Below are positions 1 to 12,290 of a stretch of DNA of 64,000 bases, in pieces. Positions within the stretch are counted from its first letter, which is position 1. Each line of letters opens with the position of its first letter. This DNA comes from Carposina sasakii (Eukaryota; Arthropoda; Insecta; Lepidoptera; Carposinidae): contig CP053154.1 of assembly GCA_014607495.2 (NCBI GenBank), positions 12,462,001-12,526,000 on the forward strand. Reading direction: 5' to 3'. The notes below the pieces were generated by a model. The model had not been told where the DNA came from, did not search any database, and worked only from the letters and a program-made list of their open reading frames with translations. The translations under genes were made by a program, and so were the position numbers.

Positions 1-2
1 TC

Positions 3-149
3 TACTCTATCATGCGCAAAAAGAGTGCCTCGCTAGTGCAAAGACTCCGCGGGAGCACCAACATGGTCCTGATGACGATTGCGGACAGGATGGACGCGGC
101 GGTCATCGGGCGGTTCACAGACTTACACTTTCATCGTGCGGGAAAGTGA
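3..149 (+). mobile_element. LINE reverse-transcriptase C-terminus fragment
   Basis: A frame open from the window edge ends KSASLVQRLRGSTNMVLMTI and then ADRMD, up to TGA at 147-149. This resembles the C-terminus of non-LTR retrotransposon polyproteins, where a short helix follows the reverse transcriptase. AT-rich sequence follows. Clade not determined. Confidence 0.4.
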
Positions 150-1500
150 GTGGCCTGGGGACCGCGAGTCTATCCTGCCAGTAATTTTAATAAACATTGA
201 AATGTAGTTTTATTGTATTTATTTTATTTTAATGTAATTTGAGTTATTGTGGTTTAATTTAATTTAATTTGATCTCAATTGATTTAATTTATTTTATTTT
301 ATTTTGATTTTATATTAATTTCTTTTAAAAATATTTATGTTAGTACTAACCATCTATGGACTTAGTTGTCTGAAATAGAATATTTTTATTTTATTTTATT
401 TATTTTAACCCCAAAGAACAGACGCGGCTACAATAAAAAAGTATGGATATGGTATTTGGATACATATCGGCGGATATACATTATATGATCCACATCACTA
501 ATTCCTGTGCCCATATGTTTCCAACCTAACACATACTTACTTAAGTTGGTACTTCGTTTATTAAAAATCATCTTTTTAAAGGTGTTTTAGTAATCGGAAT
601 TATGTTCGATAAACATTAAGTAGGTATCGATGTTCCGTTATCGATAACATCCCTAACGCATGTTTTTTTGAGACCTTCCTACATAAAATAAGTATCCTTC
701 CTTCACACTTGTTATTCAATTTCAAGTCTTTTTTACTCCTTATTTAATCTCGGCTTTTATAAGAAAAACCAATTTTGTATAAAAACGTAATTAAATAAAA
801 TAGTAAGATACGTATAGGTCGTATCTTAAGACACCTCAAAAATTGCTCAGGTAAAATCCTGCCTTTCATATTTGTGAAAAAGTTCTAAATAGTAGGCCTT
901 TAAATAGATAGCATAGAAGACATAATATATACTATGTCGCTGTCCGACGATCAATACTATATTTTATAAAACCCGCAGGAAGGAGTCAAACGCGGAAGAC
1001 CACATAAAGTATGCACCGTACTGAATGCTGATAATGTGCGACCACGGAATTGTTAATAAAGTCTTGTTCTGTATTTATGTAAGAGCAATAACAATGATAT
1101 GTGCTATGTGGGGATAACAAAAGACTGCCAAATATATAGACATGCCAATAGGTAATATAAATAGGTAAGGGAGAAGCAAACCAATCACAAAAATTGTTAT
1201 ACCTAAAGGTATAAGAATAAACTGCTCACGTCTCTCGCCTCCATAAAGTTGGCGAATCAAGTATTACTGTAGTTCCAGTCCAGCTATACATACTTGTATG
1301 CACTATGAAAGAGCAGTCAATAAGTTATCCTTCTGTGCATATCGTAAGAGTCAACTAAGGAACTCAGGGCCATTGTCTCACGCGATCACCTAGCAACTTG
1401 TCTGTGATCTTTTTCAAGATTGTATGAACCTTCCTGAGTTGTTTAGGAATTCCCCATAATAATAATAACCCGTCAGTAAGTGGCAAGTTGGCTTCGGTTT
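150..1500. other. AT-rich region without a supported gene
   Basis: TTTTA-rich low-complexity sequence at 200-410, then ordinary AT-rich sequence. About 1268-1400 has pieces of the interspersed repeat seen at 28152, and 1410-1460 a piece of the palindromic MITE seen at 50211. No exon was recognised. Confidence 0.5.
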
Positions 1501-2160
1501 AAAGTCCAGGGGCACCCCTAGCCGCTCACCAAATGTTGCCCCCTTTGTCGCTCCGTGCGTGCAGCCGTTTCAGGGGGCCCATGAAATGAGTCGGCGAGTC
1601 ATCGCCTGCCACCTTTGCAATTTTGAAACTTGGTTGTAATGGCAGGCGTCCGTTAGTCTCTTTGAAATAGCCCGATTATCCAACTCCACCCAACAATCAC
1701 CCCCATAATCCATGACCTTATTTTCCATCGCACGACATAGATCTGCACTCAAATAGTCTTGCACATAGCGGGGACCATCGCCGGGTGTATCATATTGTGC
1801 GGTCGGCGATGGTATCTTTAAAGTTCTCTAAAAGGAGCCTCTACATCTTGGCCACGGCCCGATGCACGCCTCTCAAAGGACCGGGACTCTATAGTCCCTA
1901 GAATTTAAACAGAGATATAATAATAATAATAATAAATAAATGTCACGCCCATTATCGCCCAAGGAGGTTTGGCAGAGGTGTGCTTACACACCCACTTCTC
2001 ACCAGGTCGCCTATTAAGTCCCACGTGGTAAGTGGTTAGCCTACCGCCGCTTTTCAGGTACAAATACAACAATCTGGCGACCGGTAACGAATCCAATAGG
2101 AAATGTTTCTGTGCTAAAGAGCGCTTTTTAGAAAAGAATGTCAATTCATGATATTGTATT
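1500..2160 (-). mobile_element. Probable LINE 3' end fragments
   Basis: The minus-strand sequence looks like degraded LINE 3' region with a short (ATT)n tail at 1918-1937. The sequence around 2015-2050 (gtcccacgtggta) recurs near 51603, supporting a dispersed family. Clade unknown, and the limits are approximate. Confidence 0.35.
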
Positions 2161-2343
2161 ATCGTAATTACAAATAGCAAAAATACAGTGATGTATTCCA
2201 CTGCCTACAATCAAATATAGGACCATAAATAATTTTTGGCATCGCCCCAGTATAACGAATGCACGGCATGCTCCATGCTGTCATTGTCTGACGATGTCGG
2301 CATCCTTCGACATAGGTTTTCGCTCTATATTGAAGGCAGTACA

Positions 2344-2480
2344 TTAACATACATACATATATACATACATACATATAATCACGCCTTTATCCCTTACGGG
2401 GTAGGCAGAGCACCAAGGGCCGATAGAACGAACCACATGATGCCACTTCTGACCAATTTTGAGGGTATAGTTGAGATGTA
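2344..2480 (-). mobile_element. Interspersed element with (ATGT)n tail, copy 1
   Basis: The minus-strand end reads GGTGCTCTGCCTACCCCGTA, then AAGG and an ATGT microsatellite tail. Other copies lie near 5467, 6440, 14143, 41568 and 47955. The tandem tail suggests a LINE 3' end or a LINE-mobilised SINE. Confidence 0.55.
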
Positions 2481-2553
2481 CATTGACGTATTAAATATTA
2501 CACGATTAACTAACGATTGATTAAGGAATTCGGACATTAACAATCGAACAACG

Positions 2554-2788
2554 GCCGATTGGTCTAGTAGGTAGTGACCCTGCCTGCGACGCCATAGGTC
2601 CTGGGTTCGAATCCCGGTAGGTGCAAACATTGATATGATGAATATCGATGTTTGTTTCCGAGTCATGGATGTTTCTATACTTATCTATGTATTTATATAC
2701 CGTTGCTTAGTACCCACGACACAAGACCTTAGGGATCTTAATGTGGGACTAGGTTAATGTGTTGTGTAGTGTAAAAAAAAAAAAAAAA
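2554..2788 (+). mobile_element. tRNA-derived SINE, full copy
   Basis: A tRNA-like head with an A-box-like region near 2560-2580 and B box GGTTCGAATCC at 2604-2614, a body, and an A-rich tail at 2773-2790. An inverted near-identical copy is at 34108-34350 and a 5'-truncated copy at 35288. Not a functional tRNA gene. Confidence 0.8.
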
Positions 2789-2789
2789 A

Positions 2790-3490
2790 ACATATATATG
2801 GACATGGACAAGACGAAGATCATGTCGAACGTCCATGTGCCGCCCACTCCTGTACTGGTTGGGAGCTCGATGCTTGAAGTTGTTGACGAGTATGTTTACC
2901 AGGGACAAACGGTCAAACTAGGTAACTTTGAGAAGGAGGTAACTCGGCGAATCCAACTCGGCTGGGCAGCGTTCGAGAAACTACGAAGCTTATTTGTGTC
3001 CAAGATACCCCAGTCCATAAAGACGAAGGTATTCAACCAGTGCGTGCTGCCGGTGATGACCTACGGTGCCGAGACGTGGTCTCTAACTACTCGTATGTGC
3101 CTCATAAAAAAGCTCAGGATCGCACAGCGAGCGATGGAGAGAGCTATGCTTGGGATCTCTCTGCGTGATCAAATCAGAAATGAGGAGATCCGCAGACGTA
3201 CAAAGATCACCGACATAGCTGAACGGTCCAGCAAGCTGAAGTGGCAATGGGCAGGGCACATAGCTCCAAGAACTGATGGCCGATGGAGTCAGAAAATTCT
3301 AGAGTGGATACCAAGTATCGGCAAGCGCAGCGTGGGAAGGCCACCCGCGAGGTGGACGGATGACCTGGCCAAGGTTGCGGGCGTCGGTTGGATGCAGGCT
3401 GCTTCCGACCGGTCGAAGTGGAGGTTGTTGGGGGAGGCCTATGTCCAACAGTGGACTTCTCAGGGCTGTAAATGATGATGATGATGATGA
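2790..3490 (+). mobile_element. 5'-truncated RTE-like LINE, reverse transcriptase C-terminal part
   Basis: A frame of about 230 codons up to TGA near 3475 includes VFNQCVLPVMTYGAETWSLT, WAGHIAPRTDGRWSQKILEW and GRPPARWTDDLAKVAG. These are hallmark C-terminal blocks of insect RTE-type endonuclease-reverse transcriptases. It ends in a (GAT)n tail at 3474-3491. The catalytic core and endonuclease are missing. It abuts the A-tail of the SINE before it. Confidence 0.85.
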
Positions 3491-3834
3491 TATTAACTGA
3501 AGATTGGATGGTCGTGTGTATATTTATGTATGTTGATGAATCTCTGATAAATCATTTTTGGTGAGTTTTTTCGAGTTCAAGCCCTCGCTATGGCTGGAGT
3601 TGCCAAGTATTTGGTTTTTTCTCAATTTATTATCGGAACTGAGCTCAGTCGCGCCCAGGTACTAATTGATAAAACAAGTTAGTTCATTATAGTTATCTTG
3701 TAACAATAAGATCCTGTTTTGTGCCGTATTGATACTCGTACTTAATAACTTTGACTAATACAAATTAACACGATTCCGAAATGTGACATAACTGAAGTGT
3801 TCGACTCGCCATAGCATTGCTTCTCTCGCTCATC

Positions 3835-4278
3835 TATACTATTAATATTATAAAGCTGAAGAGTTTGTTTGTACGCGCTAATCTCAGGAAGCTCTGGTCC
3901 GATTTGAAAAATTATTTCAGTTTTAAATAGCCCATTTATCGAGGAAGGCTATAGGCTATATAGTGACCCGCCACGGCTTCGCACAGGTGCAATTATCCCC
4001 CTCACGTGAACCCAGACGTGGGCGGCCGCTAGTTGATTGTAAAATTACATCGCTTTAACATACTCTGTACCTAACTTGCGTGTAAACGGTATAGTGGTCG
4101 CCCGCGACTTCGTCCGCGTAAACTTTATGTACTATGTGTTATTTCGATATATAAGCTATATGCCTGGCAAGTTTCATCAAAATCCGTTCAGTAGTTTTTG
4201 CGTAAAAATTTACAGACATACACACAAACATCCATCCTCACAAACTTTCGCATTTATAATATTAGTAGGACTAGGATA
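3835..4278 (+). mobile_element. Common lepidopteran interspersed repeats, Helitron-like
   Basis: Two blocks (3835-3985 and 4095-4278) with phrases very common in moth and butterfly repeats, for example GGAAGGCTATAGGCTATAT and CGCCCGCGACTTCGTCCGCG. I infer a non-autonomous Helitron or a related element. No coding sequence. Confidence 0.45.
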
Positions 4279-4317
4279 GGATAACACAGATAGGCATTAT
4301 TAGACATGTTCATAGCA

Positions 4318-4491
4318 TAAGGCTGCGTTTCCACTGAGGCGGAGCGGAGAGGAGCGGTGCTTAGCGCTGCATGAATTGACCGAATCACAACATAACGTAT
4401 GTTCTTTCTGAGAGATTGAAGAGATTTCGTGCATATTAGTGATTCGCCTCACCGCTCCTCTCCGCTCCGCCTCAGTGGAAACGCAGCCTTA
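4318..4491. repeat. Foldback element with about 42-bp perfect inverted arms
   Basis: The arms begin TAAGGCTGCGTTTCCACTGA, are purine-rich (GGCGGAGCGG) and match perfectly for about 42 bases around an AT-rich centre. The shape is the same as at 11663-11841 and 51319-51540. Confidence 0.8.
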
Positions 4492-4778
4492 ACTTAGAAT
4501 AATCATATCGCATATAAAGGATTGTCACACGTCTTATGTCACGCAGGTGACGACAGTATAAAAAAAGATATATCACTTAAAATTCTAGTTTTCAAAACGT
4601 AAAATCCTATACTATATGATAATTAATTATAATAGGATTCTGGATTTCAAACATGATTTTCTATAAAATAAAATTTATTTACGGAATGGAATATGCTAAT
4701 AGACTCCATTAAGACTTTATTTTTGATTGACCAACATAAAGCTATAAATCCGTGTTTAAGGTGTTTTTAAAATTAGTT

Positions 4779-5090
4779 CCCTAATATCTTGGGAACTAGA
4801 CACTTCCCAAGATATTAGGGTCCAAAGTTGAGTAAATAGACTGCGTTTTTCTGCATAAATGCACATAGACGTGCGTAGCAAGATTTTTTCACGAGAAATA
4901 ATTAATATCTGTCTATGAAAAAACTAGCATAAATACTGGACACTATAAATTTCGCCCGATCAAGTAATATTTTTTTTTTCAAAAAAATTTACATTGTTTC
5001 CCAGCATTTTTTTTAGCATAAAGTTACTTTATTTGATGTATAGAGTACGTACCCTTCGTTAAGGGTGGCAACGAAAAAAAACCCCGTATA
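4779..5090. mobile_element. MITE family 1, truncated copy (4779-5090)
   Basis: Contains the family core (GGGTCCAAAGTTGAGTAAAT and GTACGTACCCTTCGTTAAGG). It lacks about 110 bases at the left end, which is replaced by a short hairpin at 4779-4820. Confidence 0.75.
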
Positions 5091-5466
5091 TGTCATTTAT
5101 ATAAAGCCTACAGAAGAACTAGAGACAAATTGCCATGAAATATTGGAATAACGTAGGTTTATGTCACCCTTGTGATAATCTTACCGCGGACAACATATAT
5201 CATTACTTCCTCCGTATAAAGTTTTGAATTCCCCTTTTCCCGCTCCCACGGAAATTTCTGGAAATCCTTTCTTATCGGATGCCTACATACTCGTACAGAG
5301 AAAACATCCTGCATCGCCAAGATCAGCGGTTTGTTATGACATGATCCATCAGTCTTTCAATACAAAGCAATTTATTTTCTAATACATAAAATTCTCGTAT
5401 CACAATGTTAGTTCCCATACTCCTCTGAAACAGCTTGACCGGTTTTTATGAAATTACATGTAATAT

Positions 5467-5620
5467 AATCACGCCTTTATCCCTTACGGGGTAGGCAGAG
5501 TACCAAGGACCGATAGAACCACATGGTGCCACTTCTGACCAATTTTGAGGATATAGTTGATATGTACAAGTTCAGTTAGTAGTGACAGGTGGTCAGCTCA
5601 TCGCCTACAAAACACCAAAA
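5467..5620 (-). mobile_element. Interspersed element with (ATGT)n tail, copy 2
   Basis: Same family as 2344-2480, matching through GTGCCACTTCTGACCAATTT and the following bases to the TCAGCTCATCGCC region. Confidence 0.6.
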
Positions 5621-5624
5621 CCCT

Positions 5625-5753
5625 CTTGTACCTTATTTTACGAAATTTTATATGTATATTCAGTAGGTCTGAGAATCGGCTACTATTTATTTTTCATACC
5701 CCTTCTACGCAATAAGCGACATCTACCCGAGCGGAGCCGCGGGCAAAAGCTAG
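5625..5753 (+). mobile_element. Helitron-like 3' end
   Basis: Ends with a GC hairpin GCGGAGCCGC at 5731-5740, about ten bases before CTAG at 5750-5753, followed by T. A hairpin plus CTRR next to T is the Helitron 3' signature. The 5' end was not located. Confidence 0.45.
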
Positions 5754-6439
5754 TTTACCTATAGATTTGCATATACCGTGGTTTAGGTAGGTAACGGAGA
5801 AGATATTTACCAACTGATAATAGGCAATGTCCTTGTCATTGTCATTCGAATATACTGGCCACTGCTACACACACACGTCGACCTCAAAATTGCATCATCA
5901 TGGCAATCATCATAGTGATCTGAATCTTCAAATTTAAATGACGAACAGAATATTTCGATATTTGAACTCTTTGTCCGTAGAAATTGTTGTCCACATTCCA
6001 GTCGAGAACGGACAATAGTGGGTAGAAAAGAAAACGCTTTACAGGCTAAATCCTATCTTAAACAGAGAAAACTGGACTCAGAATTGCGTGCCTCAATGCC
6101 AGGATCTGCCACAGCAGGAAGTCATTATCATTTTCCTCGCCAGGTTCCGGGTTTCCGCTTTTAAGGTTTGAAAGGTTAACCGTATGGTTCTTTTTGTCTG
6201 CACAAAGCTTACTACTTGGCTTGTTACATTTTAGATTTGTTTACAAAAGTTACGAGGTTTTGGTATTTTTTTGAGTAAGCTAATGTTTGTACTTATATTT
6301 GTACTTGTAATTATATTGCATCTGGAGATTTATTTCTCCTTCGATATATACATAGGTAATACCTGTTCTCTCTGTGACCTATTGGCAAGATTGCACTGGC
6401 AGGTGCACTGCAGGTGGAAGGTGACTTTTAAAAGGTGAT

Positions 6440-6770
6440 TTGCCTTTATCCCTTACGGGGTAGGCAGAACACCACGGGCCGATTAAACCACATTAATGAT
6501 CTTTATAAATACATTAATGTCGCTTACTATTTTAGATTCGAATCCCAAAGTGAAGTAGCTAAGTATATTAAAAATACAGATCAGTCTATCGCAGTCCACT
6601 ACTGAAAGAGGCCTTTCCCAGGCCACGTCACAAGGCAACTGCCATAGACGAGTTTTGCCCATAGTCGCCACTCTGGGCAGGTGGGTTGGTGACATTAACA
6701 TGGGAAGTGTGCACTTCCCGGAAGCCTTTATCGCCCCTTACGATACCCACTAGTATTTTCCGCGGAGTTT
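6440..6770 (-). mobile_element. Fragments of (ATGT)n-tail element and RTE-like 3' end
   Basis: 6443-6484 matches the (ATGT)n-tail family. 6580-6770 on the minus strand is the RTE-like 3' region, with diverged forms of GGCCTACGTCCAGCAGTGGA and the GGTTGGTGAC part seen at 7855-8115. Confidence 0.5.
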
Positions 6771-7136
6771 ACCATGACCACCATGCAGAAAAAACTTGAT
6801 ATCGAAGAATTAAGTGTAAATGATAATATCCAATAATGAAACCAAGAGATGAAAATAAAATGCCTCCTTTTCAGAACTCAACAGATGATAAGAACCAGAA
6901 GTACTTCTAACAGTTTTGTTTACTTTGCAAATCATTAAATGTAGATATCAATGTCAATTGATGATTATGGTGATTCATCGGTAGTGTCATATTTAATTTT
7001 CGCTCTTACAAAGATAAATCATTGAAAAGCACGTAATTACGAGAAATCTAATCGACCTGCGTAGAAGTATCTAATTGTTTTTCCAGGGTAAAACCACGGA
7101 AAAGTTAATCAGTAGGTATTCAAATACCTTGCTTAT

Positions 7137-7262
7137 AACTCCGACCGTTTTCGGCCAAGGCGACTACCTACGCAGGAGATATTATAGTGCACAAGTTGTG
7201 CGCAAACACAGATCTTATCTCTATGTCTCTCACCTACTCTTATATGTGTTTCCAAAATGAGG
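7137..7262 (-). mobile_element. SINE family 3 fragment
   Basis: Reverse complement of the 3' half of the SINE at 37276-37625: GCGCACAACTTGTGCACTAT, then GTCGCCTTGGCCGAAAACGG. Confidence 0.6.
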
Positions 7263-7854
7263 TAGCTAGAACTGCAGTATCGTATAGGAGATATCATTGA
7301 TGCGTTATCCCCCACACATACAAACCATAGTAAGCTCGGCGCCTACTACAAAATACGTACATTCGCAACGCGCCGCCATTACGGTGCTTTAATCTGTGCA
7401 TTGACAGCATTACATTCATTCATTCATTCGTTCGTTCATGTATGAGGTAGCTAGAACTGCAGTATCGTATAGGAGATATCAAAGCCACTTTTAGCATACC
7501 TTATTTTATTTTAGAGGTATATTTATTCATCACTTTCTAAGGTTATTCTATTATGTACTATTACATGACGCCTGTTTTATATTGTCCGGTTTATCAAAAC
7601 AGTAACAATCAGCATGAGAAGAAAAGATGTAATCCAATACGACAATTATTTTCTGAGCAAAAATAAAATAATCTACTGGTATATTTCTTGGGTACTTCCA
7701 CATTCTACCGGCGGTGTATAGTATATATACTTTTTCCACTATGTAGCGGTCAGAGAAGAATATACCACGTTCTACTGTATACTTGGAAAGTGAGGCATAA
7801 AATTAACTAAGTATATGATAACTAAAAAAATTTAATATTAATTAATAATCAAAT

Positions 7855-8115
7855 ACTTGGCCACGTGGTGCCGGCAGAGTAGGATTCGTACCACCCCATG
7901 TCTGCCCGTACGAGGCGATTAAGGGTTTCCGGGAGGTGGGCAGCAGCGCCTCCCGTGCTGACAACATAGTCCGAAAATCACACTGCGGTCACCAACCCGC
8001 CTGCCTAGCGTGGTGACTATGGGCAAAACCCCCCTGTGGCAGTAGCCTTGTGGCATGCCCTGGGGGAGGCCTACGTCCAGCAGTGGACTGCAATAGGCTG
8101 AAGAAGAAGAAGAAT
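7855..8115 (+). mobile_element. RTE-like LINE 3' region
   Basis: From GTGGTGCCGGCAGAGTAGGA to GGCCTACGTCCAGCAGTGGA, CTGCAATAGGCTG and a (AAG)n tail. Matches the ends at 40695, 42611, 62394 and the minus-strand pieces at 52458, 55500 and 56829. Confidence 0.7.
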
Positions 8116-8205
8116 CAAATACTTATTACCTTTTTATTTTTTTAATGTAAAGTGTGAACGTGTAAAATATGTATAATGTTATCGAAGTAGTATAAATTCA
8201 ATGTA

Positions 8206-8580
8206 TACAGAATGATTTTTGGTCGTCAACGTTCCCGAAAACTACGGAATCTCCTCATCATCACGATCATTTTTCTCCATGGAAGCATACCTGGGAAGTG
8301 TCTGGTTTCCAAAATATTAGGGTCCAAAGTTGAGTAAATAGACTGCGTTTTTCTGCATAAATGCACATAGACGCGCGTAGCAGGATTTTTTCACGAAAAA
8401 TAATTAATATCTGTCTATAAAAAAACTAACATAAACACTAAACACTATAAATTTCGCACGATCAAGGAATAAATTTTAAAAAAAAAAAAATCCCAGCATT
8501 TTTTTTGGCATAAACTTACTTTATTTCATGTATAAAATACGTATCCTTCATTAAAGGTGGCCACAAAAAAACATCCTGTA
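8206..8580. mobile_element. MITE family 1, copy (8206-8580)
   Basis: Left end TACAGAATGATTTTTGGTCG, right end AACATCCTGTA, TA-flanked. Family length is about 375-400 bases; noncoding. Confidence 0.8.
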
Positions 8581-8769
8581 TACGAGAAAAGTGCAATTTT
8601 CAAATATTTCCAAATAATTCGGATAATAATTATGTTACGTTATTTTAGTGTAAGAACTTACTTTTTTTCACTGTTTGAAAAAAAAATTAACTGCCGCCGG
8701 TGGAAACCGGTAGAATGTGGAAGAAATATGAACCGGTAGAAAAATCACCGGCGAAATATGGATGGACCC

Positions 8770-11540
8770 GATTTCTTACTAATTTTGTGTTCCTATCATA
8801 GGTATCCTATTCACAACTTATAAGAAAGCATTTCACATTCTGAATTGTTTTAAGCCATTAAATCAATTGATTCACAAACTAAATGGGACTCGCAAAGCTT
8901 GTATGAACAGTCCATTGAAACTGACAACTTTAGGTAAACACGCGTTTAGCAGGGTTGGCGTTATTATTTTCTGTCAGAAACAACTATCTCACGACTAAAA
9001 TAATGGTTTTTGAAGTAGTGTGAACTTAAAGGCCTTTGCCCAGAAGTAGAACACCATGAATGCTACATTTTTAAAAAAAATCTTCAATTTTATATTTGTT
9101 AATAGCCAAACGAGCCAAAACTATACTCAAACTTCTTGGGGCACATTTAAACTCAACAGTACAAGTATAAGAAAAACGTAGTACATCGTTCTACCCTTTT
9201 CGACCAAGGTAACATAGAATTGACTAAAAGTATAAACTTGTTACTTTAAGTACTTTAAAACACCCCTGACTAACTAGTAGTTCAAATTAAGTGCCACACC
9301 TTATTTGAATAAAATAAGTGACAACCCTAAAACATATCCTAACTTCTTGGATATATGCAAGGTACCTACGATCAAATTTCTCATTGCTTCTGTTAGAGGA
9401 CAGATCGTATTCCTAACTAGAAACTTATACTTGAATTCCTATCCTCTGACTATTAGGTATAGTAGAACTAACACTAACTAGTACCTACATTCAAAATAAA
9501 TTCAACAACAAAGCCCACTTATGGTAAATGCTAAAATCTAGATTTAGGTAAAATTGAAAATTAGGACGCGTGATGTCTTGCCTATATTTTTGAAGGAACA
9601 TACAGAGCTCTCATATTGTGAATTCTCGAATTGCTAAGAACTGGACTTTCTCATTATTTACTACAAGTGGACCTTAATATGGTGTATTGCGCAAAATGGA
9701 CCTTATAAGAAAAACTAAACTATTGTATTTTAAAATTCTACTCTTGATTTAAATTATCTAGATCTAGACTAATTTAACGCACAAATATTTTGTTCCAGTT
9801 TCATTGATAAGGACATTTTTGGTCCCTAGAGACTTAGTTGAATTTGCAATAAGCAATAATAATTTTATCTTTACACATTCTTAGAACATTATGAACTTGC
9901 CTCATGGAAAAGAAATGAAAGAGGAGCAGCGGCTAAGTATATTTTCATACACAAAAATAGTGTGCCGCTGAGCGGGGGTGGAGTATGGGATGAGGGGAGC
10001 ATCCTAACACTGTAACCCTGCCCATTTACATAGAAACCACCTTGTAGTGACTAGCCAAACTACCTGCACAAGCGTGTGGTTACAGCTACTGCGTTACACA
10101 CACTGGCACTGAAGCTCCGCCCCTATCATGACGTCATGGCCTCACGATTGCCACACGACTCAGTACTTAGTCCCACCTCCTCTTTTATACCTTCTCCATG
10201 ACCTGCCTATTTATACTCGTATATACTGACTAAACATTACACAACATTACCTTCTAGGAATCCTGTTCTATGTCTCAATTCAAAGGCTAGGTAGATACAT
10301 ACAAACTTGCTAGCTATGCTACAATCATAAACTCTAGATAACCGCCTTTGCGGTCAACCAAACTGAGTATAAAAGCAGTTCCCGTGAAAACCATAACCAA
10401 ACTAACGTTTAAAAAGGGCCTATACGCTTGCACTTGCCAAAGCAGAGATGGTGAGACGACAAATTGACCTCGACAAGTTTTATAAGAGACTGGTCTAGTT
10501 TAGGGTGACTAGAGATGAGACATGTAAACGCAAAAAGGTGCACAATTACCCAGCTGTGTAAAAAGCGTAATTTTTCCTAAATTTAGGGTATAGCAACTTT
10601 GCGAGACGTTGGCGTCGTGAGATTGTTTTTTGATATTATGAAGATTCAAACAGTTTGTCTATGTACGTCCACATGTAGGTACCTACTTATATGTTAATTA
10701 CAACGTTTATTAAGTACCTTAGAACGTACAAATAATTTTCTATTTATAGTGCCACCGCGTTGTGTATTTTTGTCGAATGTTTTTATTACTTGTTTTTAAG
10801 TGATGATTAGGAAGGAAGTTCCCAAAACATTTAAAACTTTATATTTAATACTTAAAGGAGATTAAATTAAACCTGACATTTTTACATATTCTACAAATAA
10901 ACAAGTAATGAATAGGTACATTCAAGGTAATAAAAATAGCTAAATATGTAAATATTAACTCTAGAATCTATTTGGGAACGCATTAGACAAACCATTTACA
11001 AAACTAGTTATTGGGAACGTGCGAAAGACTTCCTATTTGTTCATCCATCTAATCACACTGAGACTAGTTCGATTTCTATTGAGGCCAAATATTTGTATGC
11101 TAACGTCTGAACATTCTATTTCAAAGGCCCTTCTTAGGTGCCCAAAAAAACTATAATGTTCGTAAATATCCCACGTATATGGGAGATTAACATATGTACT
11201 CGTATGTAAACAGGTACATTATATGTCTGACAATACCCATAAACACTTCATAACTTATTTTTGTTCCATAATCTAATTACCTAAGTTTTGCAAATGTCAA
11301 TCCGTGTAGACAAGTAGAACGTTTAAATTTAGATATACCTACCTACTCAGCCAAACAAGCAAAATCAGGTAAAGCAACTGGACTGATCTGGCCACATAAT
11401 TATTTAAATTTCATCTATTTATAGGCTAATATAAATAATACCTAATCAATAGTATTTAATACCGAGGTCAGATACCGCTTATCTTGACATTTATTAATTG
11501 TAGTAGAATTTAAAGTGAACCTTTTAGTGTAGTTTAGTTG
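8770..11540. other. Region without a supported gene
   Basis: Mostly AT-rich unique-looking sequence. 9960-10200 is GC-richer and holds a GC-box-like element, a TGACGTCA site and, at 10368, a TATAAAAG. No open frame of note follows them, so no gene is called. Confidence 0.5.
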
Positions 11541-11549
11541 TACTAAAGG

Positions 11550-11612
11550 TGCCCGCAGGATCTCCTATATGATCCTGCAACCCCATTCCGGGAATACAGC
11601 CGTATTTATATA
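11550..11612 (-). repeat. Interspersed repeat R5 fragment
   Basis: Minus-strand match to the family at 28152-28325 (GGCTGTATTCCCGGAATGGG, then TGCAGGATC). Confidence 0.45.
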
Positions 11613-11662
11613 TGTTCAAAGTGAATTGAGACAAATTATACATGTATAAATCGAAACACGTC

Positions 11663-11841
11663 TTAAGGTGAGTTCCCACGGTGCGTGATTTCGCGGACGG
11701 ACGCGGACGCGCTGACGGCTACGGACGGACGCGCACTGCGGACGCGTCTATATTACCACGGACGCTCTGTTTCCCACGATCCGTGGTGCGGGCTGATGCG
11801 CGTCCGTCCGTAATATCATGCACCGTGGGAACCCACCTTTA
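11663..11841. repeat. Foldback element rich in GCGGACGGACGCG
   Basis: The ends are TTAAGGTGAGTTCCCACGGT and its near inverse (ACCGTGGGAACCCACCTTTA). The interior consists of permuted GGACGG/CGCGGACG words, so it can fold along much of its length. Confidence 0.7.
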
Positions 11842-12059
11842 CATACCGATTAGCTGGTAGCGTACAAAGGCCGTGTTGGGTTACAAAAGTTTTAGTACAA
11901 GTCTATTTTAATTTTTTATCTCACGCAATAACAACTTACTTATCATATTTTTAGATTTTCCTCCTGCTTAAGTTGTATTGTTTAAGACATTAATTTTTTT
12001 GTATGTAGGTACCTATAGTCTAAATGGTATTTTTTGTCATAACTTATTACTTACATATC

Positions 12060-12290
12060 TCATCATCATCATCTTCCTGCCCTGTTCCCATTTACGAGTT
12101 TTTGGGGTCATCCCTATTATCCGTCATCTCATTGCTCACTCCCAGTACACGCATATCCTCTCTCACACAGTCCATCCAACATTTCTTTGGTCTACCTCTT
12201 CCTTTATATCCATCCACATTCATGCACAACGCTCTCTGCAAAATATGCCTTTTATCCCGTCGCTTTACATGCCCGTACCAAGAGGTCTAC
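12060..12290 (-). mobile_element. RTE-like LINE C-terminus fragment
   Basis: The minus strand reads YGHVKRRDKRHILQRALCMN, then GRGRPKKCWMDCVRED, to a stop near 12103, followed by an untranslated end and a GATGAT tail. This is the RTE C-terminal block, from a family different from the one at 2790. Its upstream part is cut by the MITE at 12284. Confidence 0.75.

Noticed and set aside
2759..3475. Host gene encoding a 238-residue protein
   Set aside because: It is the C-terminal part of an RTE-like LINE with a tandem-repeat tail, not a host gene.
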